This document shows positions 44,604 through 54,425 of a stretch of 64,000 bases of DNA, in pieces. Origin of the DNA: Aquarana catesbeiana. Lineage: Eukaryota > Chordata > Amphibia > Anura > Ranidae. Each line of letters begins with the position of its first letter. Position 1 is the stretch's first letter. Position numbers and translations under genes: made by a program. The stretch spans positions 69,553,055-69,617,054 of the forward strand of contig NC_133333.1 in NCBI RefSeq assembly GCF_042186555.1, written 5' to 3'. The notes beneath the pieces are model-generated. The model did no database searches, had not been told where the DNA came from, and saw nothing but the letters and a program-made list of their open reading frames with translations.

Positions 44604-45449
44604 CAGTCCATGTTCAGCAACTAAACAAGTATCATCTTGTTTTGTGCTTGTGAGCGGTTGGAATATCTGATATCTATATTCAGACTGGGAGGAAGCGGTA
44701 TATGACGAAAGTACTCAAGCGGAGTGTAGGACGTTTCGTTACAGTATGATTTTACTGTGGAATTTTTTTATTTTTTTCTTGCATAGTTTTCACTTTTTTA
44801 TATATTTATTTATTTATTTATTTATTTATTTATTTTAACATTGAATTTTTTATTTAGTTATCAGAACATAAAATAACAAAGACATTAAGAAAAGTATAAC
44901 AGGATTCACACCATTACAGTTATAGTATAGTGAATGCATTTTTGATAAATACATTAAGCCAGTATAATAATCGTGAATCCTTCGAATTCAATAATTTTTT
45001 TTGAGTTCATTCACAAACTTTTCTTCTCAGCATTACATACTCACATATTGTGTGTAATATGTCCTCCTGTGTCAGATTTTGTCTGAAAGAATAACTTATA
45101 TTATTCACTGCAGGCGGTTTCCATCTTCATTGTGGGCATTTGAAGACCACAAGCATTTATTTCCTGGATGCGGTAAATGCTGTGCTCCCAGCATTCACCA
45201 CTCGTTCCCGCACATGCTCAGTGGCATCCTGGGAAGCCTGTGACTAGCTCCCAGGAGACTGTGCGGAGTCTGGGAGAGGCTAGAAACACGCCTACTCCCA
45301 CGGGAGGAGAACCAGGAAGTGCAAAGAAGAATAGAAAAATAAAAGGTAATTACTGCAATTTAAATTTTTTTAAACGGCATGTCAGCATCTAGGCAAGGAA
45401 GAGAATACATACAGATATTGTTCAAAATTTGGGTGGAACCCAGCTTTAA

Positions 45450-45804
45450 ATTCAGTTTCTAGCTAGTAAACCTCCAAGAATAAACCTATTCACTCCTAGG
45501 GGAGCAAACTGTGAACAGGTCTATTCTAACATGAATAAACAAATAAAAGAACAGGATGTTGTCTAGTAAATCATTGTATTCTAGCGAGTCAAACCAAGAA
45601 GGAAATGAAGGCAGCATAAGTCTCTACAAGGAATAAGTGATACCAACAGGCTACCTAGTGGTAGTTAAGACTGAGCGTACAAGTCTTTTAGTACTGTAGA
45701 TGCTTTAGCATGTATGATCCATACATGCCAGTGCTTCTTAAAGTGAATTGCGTTAGCACTTAAAAATTATAACAGTAATTCATAGTACGCCTGGGTGTTG
45801 ACTC
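45450..45804 (-). pseudogene. L1 'F' ORF2 C-terminal end and 3' UTR start
   Basis: Removing the Harbinger element with one TAA copy joins DVIL (from 53694) to RVNTQAYYELLL here, and HFKKHWHVWIIHAKASTVLK follows after a stop. This in-frame join supports the placement. Downstream (45450-44840) lies presumed 3' UTR, with an unclassified repeat-like GC-richer block at about 45100-45440. Confidence 0.6.
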
Positions 45805-46256
45805 TAATGCCGCATACACATGAGTGGAATGTCCGACAGAAAATGTCAGCCGGGAGCTTTTCATCGCATATTCCGATCGTGTGTATGCCTCATCGGACTT
45901 TTTCTGTCAAATTCTGATGGACCTAGAAAGAGAACATGTTCTAAACATTTCCGATGGAACCAATTCCTATCGGGAAAACCGCTCGTCTGTATGCTGTTCC
46001 GATGTACAAAAATTGACGCATGCTCTGAAGCAAGTACGAGACGGAAGTGCTCAGTGTGGTAAAACTAGCGTTCGTAATGGCGCTAGCAAATTCTGTGATC
46101 TTTTAATGCAGCACTTTCTTTTGTTCTTTATATTGCTCGAATTATGAAGTTGTTTTGCTGCTGATATTCACACAGAGTTCTCACAAACTTATTTCTTGAT
46201 TATTTCTCCTGATCTCATGAATAATATTGTATTTTTTAAAAGCCCGATCTCCATAA

Positions 46257-46287
<31 letters not shown>

Positions 46288-46509
46288 GGATTAATAAAAA
46301 ATTTCTAGTGATCTCCATCTATAATTTTATTTTGTAGGTGTCAAGTTACTACAATAACAACATTATTATCTTGTATTTTTTATTAACCTCAAGGAGGTTT
46401 GTTTTCCTTTGTTAATTTGATATTGTCTTTTAGAAATGTACCTGCCTACTCACAAACTATCCTATTTGATTTAAAAAAACATAGGCAAGTATTTTCAGAA
46501 AATAAAATC

Positions 46510-46830
46510 TCCATTTATTCTGGGTAACAAAATAAAGAGGGAGGCAACGCTGGAGAAACTTTTGGAATTTGCAAAGCCTTTTGGTCCCCAGGGCACACAT
46601 CAAGTCTGTGGAAAAGAAAATTGGTAGCTTGAGTCCATATAATTTGGAGCACAATCTGGTCCAGGAATCCCAGAGATTAGGACCAGCAGCAAATTACCTA
46701 TATGTCCCCAGGCTGTGGTACTACACCAGCCTGCGTCTTCTGTCAGACTGGACTGAAGCCAGGTCATCACTTTCTTCTCTTCACTGCAGCCTTCCCTCCA
46801 CGCTTCCCTGCAGCCTTCTTTGGAGGCTGT
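46510..46830 (+). pseudogene. Second, inverted copy of MADF exon 1
   Basis: On the plus strand the frames read REATLEKLLEFAK, then YVPRLWYYTSLRLLSDWTEA. These are near-identical to TLEKLLEFVK and YVPRLWYFNKLRFLDDQTEA encoded on the minus strand at 47430-47850. The copy overlaps the 3' end of the intact-orientation gene. It is broken by frameshifts. It represents an inverted duplication or a second element copy in opposite orientation. Confidence 0.75.
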
Positions 46831-47954
46831 GGCTCTGGTGGTGGACTTGTAGCAGGAGGAGGATGGGCAAGCTCACATACCCGGCTGTTCTCAGTCAACT
46901 GGCCCCTCAACCTCTTCTTTAGGGCCTTACCAATAATTCCCTCACAGAGGAGGCATTGGTCCTCCTCTAATGTAACCAATCTGGTGCCTAGATAGCAGCC
47001 ATAGGCTTCTTCAGCGTTGGGGTGGCTCCTGAGGACATCGCTTGCTTCCCTAATGAGGCCCAGTGCTGCCTCCTCCGTGATCGTCCCCTTCCTGGGCCTT
47101 TTTGTTGTATGGCGGAGGGGAGGCACCTGGGATTGTGTTAGGCTCCTACTGGGCCCGCCCTCCTGGCTGATATTGGGCCCGGCCTCCTCCTGGCTGCCAC
47201 TTTCCAGACCCTCCTCCTGGCTGAGCTCATCCTATGTATAAAAAAGGAGCTCAGTTTTTGGTTCATCAATCACACACAACTGAGTGTTAATAAACAGAAA
47301 AGACACTCATTCTGACCCAGCATTTTTCATTCTTGTCCCAAACATTTTTGGCCACTACTGTCTCTTGATATGTATACATCACTTTTTTAAATAATTAATT
47401 TATCAATTATAACATCTACTTAACATCATTTAATATTAGGACAATAAATATGTCTAAAAAAAATATAATATACCTGGCTCCAGCTGGGCGCATCCACTTC
47501 TTCCAGGATGGAAGGCCCAGGTTGTTCCTCGTCAGCCTCTGCTGGGATTGAGGGAGGGGTGGTGGGAAGGCTGCAGGGAAGGGTAGAAAGTGATTCCCTG
47601 GCTTCAGTCTGGTCATCCAAAAACCGCAGTTTGTTGAAGTACCACAGCCTGGGTACATACACTTGCGCTGCTGATGCTCCTGATCTGAGTGATTTTCTGG
47701 ATCTTATTATGCTCCTTCTTATACATGTTCCTCAAGATCCCAATTTTGTTTTCCAAGAATACGATGGTTGCATCAGGGACCAGAGTCTTCACAAATTCCA
47801 GAAGTTTCTCCAGTGTTGACCTCCTAGCTTGCTTGTTATAATATAAGCTGTGTTTCACCTCCCACAAATTCCACATCTCCATGTACTTGTCAATGAAACT
47901 GGCCATACATTTTGGGCCCTTAAAGTGATTCATATTTTCTGCAAGACAATACAC
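46767..47954 (-). pseudogene. MADF-domain protein gene of the Harbinger element
   Basis: Exon 1 (47954-47476) encodes a MADF-like DNA-binding domain: FIDKYMEMWNLWEVKH, TLEKLLEFVKTLVPDATIVF, NKIGILRNMYKKEHNKIQK, then a frameshift, then YVPRLWYFNKLRFLDDQTEA and an acidic tail. A donor (CAG|GTATAT, 47475) and an acceptor (ATACATAG, 47234) bound an intron. Exon 2 (47233-46767) reads DELSQEE.., then KRPRKGTITEEAALGLIREA, LGTRLVTLEEDQCLLCEG and a lysine-rich C-terminus. The role in transposition is inferred from location only. Alternatively this could be a host-type MADF gene captured by the element. Confidence 0.6.
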
Positions 47955-48214
47955 AAGACAAACACTAATGTCAGCCTAAACTCTCATAATCTTATCCCAA
48001 TATAGGCCTCAATCTTGAAGCAATATAGACCACTGATGTACCAAAGTCAAGAATTTACCTTCGTTAGAACATTCGTCCTCCCTCCTTCCTCAATACACTG
48101 AACGTACGTACGACACACGCGTGTTACTTTATACACTGCGCATGCATTGCCCGCCCCTGACGTTCTTTCTAGTGTATTCACTATCCCTTCTCTTCAGTGC
48201 GCAGTAGGAGCGAC

Positions 48215-49089
48215 ATGGTGGAGACACAGCAGGTGTGTGTTGTTAATTCCAGTAACGAGGAGGAGGAAAACCCGGAGGCAGAAACGTCCTGATCCTGCAG
48301 GCAAAGATTTAAGGCCTTAAATATGTCCTTTGGTGAGATGGTGGACATCTTGAAGATGACCGACTATGATGGGCAGAATGGACCATACCTAAACCCAAAT
48401 GTGAGAGAGGCCAAAATCGTGACGAAAGTTGTGAAGAGTCTACACGGAAATTTTGGGGTATGACGATCAAAGGAGCAAATAAGGAAACGCTGGTTAGACC
48501 TGAAACTGAGGGAGCAGGAGCAGCATAGAAGGATCAAGAAAATGCTTAGAAAAAGTAAGTAGTTGTTTTATTATTACTACTTGCATGCTGCGCCATGTGA
48601 TTTGATTTACTGTAGGACATCTTAAAATGGCAAGTTTCAGGTTAGTGGGCACAGTAATTGGTCGTAGTAAACATTGTTCGCTCATTAAATACGATGTTTT
48701 GGGCAGATACAGGTTAAATACATTTGGTAATGCCTAAATATCTGTGTGCTAAAGTATACCTTTTGTTTCATTCTCATAGGGGACCAAAGACTCGGAGGAC
48801 ACCAGGAACCACCTGACAAAGAAGGGGAACTTCAAAAAACACCACACCCAGAGGATCTGGAGGAAGGAGAGGTGGAGGAAGTGGGCGAACTTGTCGCCAC
48901 AACAGGTGAGTGTCTGACACCCCAGCTTCAGGTAATATATGTACGCCTGCATATTTATAATACATGTTTTTCCAAAAAATTTTAGGTGATTTGCTGGTTG
49001 TGGATGAGCAAGCTCAACATTTCACAAGTGCAAGTGCACAACTCCTAATCCAGGACATCATGACATGGAATCGACATCATAAGAAATAA
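48215..49089 (+). pseudogene. Harbinger Myb-like accessory protein gene
   Basis: This is the second Harbinger protein, a Myb/SANT-like DNA-binding partner thought to bring the transposase to DNA. The ATG at 48215 opens MVETQQVCVVNSSNEEEENP. After an in-frame stop the domain continues with FGEMVDILKMTDYDGQNGPY, NPNVREAKIVTKVVKSLHG, a second break, then SKEQIRKRWLDLKLREQEQH. The donor GTAAGT at 48555 follows. Exon 2 is 48780-48905 (acidic, between CATAG and GTGAGT). Exon 3 (from 48986) reads DLLVVDEQAQHFTSASAQLL. The gene is recognisable but carries two early stops. Confidence 0.75.
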
Positions 49090-49917
49090 ACTAAATTTTC
49101 TTGAACAACAAATGAAGAACATGATTGATGTGTTGGGGAGAATTTAAAAGATCTTCAAAATGCAACCATTTTAAGAATTGTTGCTGTTAAACACTTTTTT
49201 GTAATTAGTAAAAGCCAAATTTTGACGATGCACACAGTGTGTCAACATGTGCTATCTGCCATCAGGGGATATCAATGTACACGTTTTGTGGGTGCAACCC
49301 TTTTTCCTGTTGATTCCCCATGATGGCAGATAGCACATGTTGGATGTTAGGCATGGGATCAGGAGTGAAATACCCATTTTGACTCCCAAATTGTGTGCAT
49401 CTTCAAAATTTGGGTTTTACAGGGGTGACATCACCCCATCTGATGAAGACAATATCCAAACATTTTGGACATGCTATAATGTTTGATATTGCCTTCTGTT
49501 TTTCTACGTTGAACTTTTTAAGTTCCAGAGTTTTGTATGTTATTAAACATGCATATTTAGAACAGAAAAAAAAATTGTAAAAAAATATAAAATTATTTTA
49601 CCCAAAAATTTTAGAACGCACATGTGAATGTACACACAGTAAAAACTTTGCTAATCAACAATGTGTGGCTTCTTCTTTCAATGGTCAATACCAGTAATTT
49701 TGTGTTTACAGTGACAATGGGGCTTATTTACTAAAGTAAAATCCACTTGGCACTACAAGTGCACTAGGAGACAGCCAAAAAGAAACACAAGCAATAAAGA
49801 AAATTTCAGATTTTATCAGATAATGTCTAAAAAGTTTTTTAATTAAAAAAAAAATTGTCTGGCATAGTAATGGCCCCCCTACCCATAAAATAATTTACAT
49901 ATTTCTGCCGAACTTCA
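49090..49917. other. Non-coding region between convergent Harbinger genes
   Basis: It lies between the 3' ends of the Myb-like gene and the transposase. CATGTGCTATCTGCCATCA near 49250 and its complement near 49325 form a local inverted repeat. No frame is supported. Confidence 0.5.
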
Positions 49918-51186
49918 CGGGCGCTTTGGGGGGCCAAGCCAGTACGGCCAGTATCCAGGCCCCGTCAGGGGATTAACAGGAAGTCCGGCCTCAAGCCCAA
50001 CTGACGCAATATAATTTTTGGGCATATTACTTAAATTTTCCAATATGCAGCAGGATAGGATGATATGGTTGATTTTGTAGTCCGCCATATGGATTGCTGT
50101 CAGAAACAGGTGGCACCGGCTGGCCATTATCCCGAAGGTATTCTCAACAACTTTTCTCGCTCTGGCCAGCCGGTAGTTTAAAAACCCTCCTCTCCGGAGT
50201 GAGGGTCCTTTGGGGGAATGGCCTCATCAGGTGCTCGCCCAGACCGAATGCTTCATCAGCAATAAAGACGAACGGGAGTCCTTCCACTTTGTCCACATCA
50301 GGTGGCAATGCCAGGCCACCAGTCTGGAGATGTTGGTAAGACTCCTCCATCCGACATCCGGCCGTTCTTCCCCACGTCTACATAGGGGAACTCATATTGT
50401 GCCAACACCACTGCTATTAACACTATACTATTGAACCCCTTATAGTTATAATAGTAAGACCCCCAAATGGGGTGGTGGCACGATGTGGACGTGCTTCCCA
50501 TCTATAGCCCCTCCACAGTTGGGAAAGTCCCAACGGTCGGCAAAATGGGAGGCCACAGTCTGCTATTCTTGTGGCGTTTGAAGGAAACTGGAGTCAAAAC
50601 AGGAAAAAAAATATGTATTTTTGTACATAACATAGCAGATTAAACAAAAACATTCTTGGCCGAATTCAGTATAACATTTTTTTTAAGGAGTATTTCAAGA
50701 CAAAAATATAAGGCCCACTTATCAGATTCCTCACCCCTAGGATGGCCCATTGTAAAAATTTTAGGGGGGTGGCTGAGGTGACTTTGGGAGCCAAAAAAAA
50801 AGCCTCTGGCACTCTGCCTGAATTTAAGGACACAAAAAACATTTGTACACGTTTTAGGGGGTGTTTTGGGTAAAGCACTACAATGGAGCTGACAAAATAC
50901 ATTAAGTGACTAGGCTATAGGTGTATATGGGCCCAGGATAGCATGCTGGGGAGGTTCGTGAAGGCAAATATGCATGTAGGCCAAAAAAGGAGCATTAAAA
51001 GATTCAAGCATGCATGAGGATAAAGGGGACATTCACAGCATATTCCAATCATGGTAATTGGGGAATGATGAAATAAATACAATACATTAGCAAACATTAA
51101 ATACATAGAATGTGATGTTAAAGGATAAAACTTACCCTAATATAGTCCTTCTGCAGGACCTGAATAATAGCAGAACAGGTCTCTGA

Positions 51187-52892
51187 TTAAAAAAAGAATT
51201 GCGTTAGGTGCGTGATAAATAAAAAACATATAATAAATTATTGAAAAAAACGTGAAGGATATCATGCAGCTATGAGTGCAGCGCCGGATAATAAACCAGT
51301 ATTACAAGTGTATGTAATGTGTATGATTACAATAGTGTAGATGAAGTATTAAAATACAATATATAAATGAAGTTTAAAAATGATCATAAGTGATCATGAT
51401 CAAATACAAAAAAACATCCGGTGAAGAATAGTCCATACGTGATTCTTGTGTTAGAAGAAATACGTGCATTTAAACACAAAATGTGACAACAAAAAGTTCA
51501 TGAGTGAAAGTGTCCAAACAAAAAGATTTCCAATGCAGGACCCTGGGTCTGTGTTCACCACTTGTGCTGCCCGTCGCTTATTAATAAACAATGGAGGCTT
51601 ACCGGAAAACCTGCGACCGCCCTTCTCAGGGTGGTCAAATCAGGCTTAGTAGAAATGACAGGGACACTGCTGAGGACTCAGACTTCCCTCACGGGTGACC
51701 GGCTGGCATCAATGAGGAGTACCTTCCATAGCACACTCACAGGAGACAGATGCTGAACACCGATGAATAACCAAGGAGACAGGAGCTGCACACCAATGAA
51801 TAACCACTTCCACAGCGTTCAATGGATTATCCAAAAAGGGGAAAGAAAGAGACTCCAATAGTGCAGAGATTCCTTTGATGGTTTATTTTAGAATAACAAA
51901 AGTCCCAATACAATAAAAACGTTCCTTGCAAGAATACAGATAAAAAGCGCTGCTAGTATCTTTAAAAACAAAAACATATCGCGCATGCGCCGTGCGTGTA
52001 TACGTAACGAACCCTACGACCGTTTCGTCACAACTGACGTCATCAGGGGTTTGTACACACGCATGCGCTTAAAATATCCACACGGCAGGGCAGAGAAGCG
52101 CAGCCATAGGTTCTCTAAAAGCAATACTCAGAGCTTATTGGACAATCTAGAAAGGCTATTCCCGCCGGACTCAAACCAACCTGATTGGCAGAGAGATTAG
52201 CTCATCACTGACACCCACAGGGCAGTTTTGATGCTGCTCCAGAGAATACTTTAAAAAAGAAATAATAATAAAAAATATATATAAAAACAGTGCCATCTTG
52301 TGTGGACCTTTTCAATACTGTTAAGTAGGTAAAAAGGAGGAAAAAGGAGAAAGAAATCAGTTTGTAAGATGAGTCCAGAAATAGAACATATCCTATTTCT
52401 GAACCAATTTAGGGTTTGGCCTGTGATATAAAAACCCTTCTAAAGTATGTTATAAAAGGATACGCTCCTCCACATTGCCAAGACAAAAATAAGATATAAC
52501 CGTGATTTTTGTCTTGGCAATGTGGAGGAGTGCATCCTTTTATAATATACTTTTTTAGAAGGGTTTTTTTATCACAGGCCAAACCCTAAATTGGTTCAGA
52601 AATAGGATATGTTCTATTTCTGGACTCATCTTATAAACTGATTTCTTCCTCCTTTTTACCTGCTTAACAGTATTGAAATGGTCCACAAGATGGCACTCTT
52701 TTTATATATATTTTTTTTATTATTATTTCTTTTTTAAAGTATTCTCTGGAGCAGCATCAAAACTGCCATTGTGGGTGTCAGTGATGAGCTAATCTCTCTG
52801 CCAATCAGGTTGGTTTGAGTCTGGCAGGAATAGCCTTTCTAGATTGTCCAATAAGCTCTGAGTTATCCGGCGCTGCACTCTTATTTTTACAT
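51187..52892. mobile_element. Foldback element 'L' with hammerhead-like ribozyme
   Basis: A 1706-bp insertion in the transposase gene is flanked by a perfect 15-bp duplication AGAACAGGTCTCTGA (51172-51186 and 52893-52907). The right half is a palindrome (arms about 52120-52491 and 52505-52868). Both ends carry the same terminal motif in opposite orientation, TTATCCGGCGCTGCACTC (minus strand near 51290-51275, plus strand 52863-52880). On the minus strand the parts run hammerhead (52052-52010), AAATAAACC (about 51885), CACTATTGGAGTCTC (about 51859-51845), terminal motif. This is two copies of one unit joined in opposite directions. It is non-coding. Confidence 0.85.
52010..52052 (-). ncRNA. Hammerhead-ribozyme-like motif with intact core, element L
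   Basis: The best of the four motifs. On the minus strand stem I AAACCC/GGGTT (five pairs), the exact box CTGATGA, stem II GTCA/TGAC with loop GTTG, the exact GAAA, a minimal helix III (AC-GGTC-GT), and the cleavage triplet GTA directly before GGGTT. One extra C lies between the CTGATGA box and stem II. All conserved core positions of a type I hammerhead are present. Cleavage activity is inferred, not shown. Confidence 0.7.
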
Positions 52893-53690
52893 AGAACAGG
52901 TCTCTGAAATAATGATCCCCCAGAGCCTAGGGGGAGATGCCTGTCGAGAAATTGAGGTCCAGTAGACTTCTCCCAGTCGCCAAGTACCGCAAGGTGGCAA
53001 CTAGCCTCTGTTCCAAAGTGATGGCTTGCCGCATGCAGGTGTCCTGCTTCGTATTATAAGGGGTGAGCAAAGCCAACAGACGGTGAAAAACGGGGTCCGT
53101 CATCTGGAGAAAGTTCCAGAAATCATCAGGATTATTCTCCTGGATCTCACGCAGCAGAGGCATATGAGAGAATTGGTGACGCTGGAGTAACCAATTCTTG
53201 GTCCATGAACTCCTCACCCTGTTCATGGACTGGGCTTGAGTGAAAGTATAAACCCCAACACCAAGCCCCCACACAGCACGAACTCTACGATGAGTACGTA
53301 GCCGCAACATGGTTTCAAAATGGTCGGCTGGTCAGAACAAACTTAACAGAATGCACTGAAGAACAGCAAGGCCTGTGAAGAGCGAGCTGAAAATCAGCAA
53401 CGAGCGGACAAGAACGCACTGGAAACCAGATACAAACCCACAAGCACAAACTGATCAGCAGTAAAACGATCTGAAAAGTGCGAATTGTCTCTCACCAAAC
53501 TTCTACTAACATGAGATTAGCAGAAGGTACCCAAAGGGTGGCACACTGGGTATGGAACTTCCTTTTTCTAGTCCCGTCGTACGTGTTGTATATCACCGCG
53601 TTCTTGAAGGTCGGACTTTAGTGTGATCGTGTGTATGCAAGACAGTTTCAGCGGAATTCCGTTGGAAAAAACGGTCGTGTGTACAGGGCA

Positions 53691-54157
53691 TAAGAATGAC
53701 ATCACACAGGTTAGGGGCCTCAATTGATTTCCACATTTTCGTTATGGTAAGTCTAGCCTCTAGAAGAATATTCGCCACTAATATTCTGTATTGAAATGGG
53801 AAAGTGTCAGGGTTGATACCTAAAAGGGCCATAGCAGGTGATGGTTTTAACAATTTGCCTGAGAGAGAGGCAATAAAGGTGGATATTGAGTTCCAGAAAC
53901 TGGTCAGATTTTTAGAACTCCATAAAATGTGAAATAAGGAACCAACTTGATCCGTACAACGCCAGCATAGTGGTGATGTAGATGGATATACTTTAGCTAA
54001 TTTGTAAGGAGTTTGGTACCATCTATTCAATATTTTCTGGGAGTTGCCCAATGCTCTAAGCAAGATGTTGCAGTTTGTTTTTTTTCTCATAGCATTGTAC
54101 CAACATTTATCCAAAAAGGATTGTCCTAAATCTTTTTCCCATTTATACATATTAGGG
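53691..54157 (-). pseudogene. L1 'F' ORF2 C-terminal piece
   Basis: It encodes NMYKWEKDLGQSFLDKCWYN, LNRWYQTPYKLAKVYP, then the cysteine-rich box LCWRCTDQVGSLFHILW and a helical tail ending in APNLCDVIL. On its upstream side it joins in frame to QYPKYEKNP at 60433 once L1 'G' is removed. On its downstream side it is cut by the Harbinger right end. Confidence 0.85.
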
Positions 54158-54425
54158 TTTTTTTTTTTTTTGCCACTTCAGCAGATAGCATTGAGGGACT
54201 TGAATCAGCCTTGCAGTTCATCTTTTCCGTCCCCGTCATTGTCACATCATAGTAGCAAATTTAAAAGTAACAAATTTACATTCAATTTATTCAACCTAGA
54301 CAAATTAGACAAACTACCAAATACCAACCTCTATCCTACCCAATTAACCCTTCCCACCTCTGCTATCCCTCCGATCACTAGATTAAGACCTAGACCCAGT
54401 CATCTCCTTGCCAAAGATCTTACAT

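Larger units (their letters stand above)
30065..44743 (+). mobile_element. Solo LTR 1, expanded by nested insertions
   Basis: This is an LTR of about 800 bp, in three pieces: 30065-30282, 34944-35175 and 44413-44743. It begins TGTGACAGACTCAACCGGG and ends CGTTTCGTTACA. The same LTR family appears at 61567-63374, and the two align piece by piece. The gaps are L1 'C' and a hAT element that contains L1 'E'. No internal retroviral or retrotransposon genes lie beside it. Flanking 5-mers (GACCA and GTATG) do not match, unlike LTR 2, so the flanks have changed or recombined. Confidence 0.85.
49918..53310 (-). pseudogene. PIF/Harbinger DDE transposase, interrupted
   Basis: This enzyme would cut and paste the element. 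The N-terminal part (53310-52927) reads MPLLREIQENNPDDFWNFLQ, FHRLLALLTPYNTKQDTCMR, then LVATLRYLATGRSLLDL. Element 'L' (51187-52892) is inserted; the frame resumes with CSAIIQVLQKDY before a donor (GTAAG at 51135). After an acceptor near 50588, exon 2 has WDFPNCGGAIDGKHVHIVPP with the first catalytic aspartate, YNYKGFNSIVLIAVV and EFPYVDVGKNGRMSDGGVL with the second, and FIADEAFGLGEHLMRPFPQ preceding the acidic third position. The C-terminus reads ILENLSNMPKNYIAS. Frame breaks and the insertion inactivate it. Confidence 0.85.
45808..53690. mobile_element. PIF/Harbinger DNA transposon, 7.9 kb, three genes
   Basis: The inverted ends are TGCCGCATACACATGAGTGG on the left and complement TGCCCTGTACACACGACCGT on the right; TAA flanks both (45805-45807 and 53691-53693). 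It contains a MADF-like gene (minus), a Myb-like gene (plus) and a DDE transposase (minus). A transposase plus a Myb-like partner is the standard Harbinger set. It is inserted in L1 'F' and is itself cut by foldback element 'L'. Frameshifts make it non-functional now, but it shares end sequences with the small MITEs at 1849 and 37584. Confidence 0.85.

Noticed and set aside
30065..44743. Treating the two LTRs (30065 and 61567) as the two ends of one provirus
   Set aside because: Each has its own flanks, the interval is filled by unrelated nested elements, and no internal gag or pol of an LTR element is present. LTR 2 has its own GTGGG duplication.
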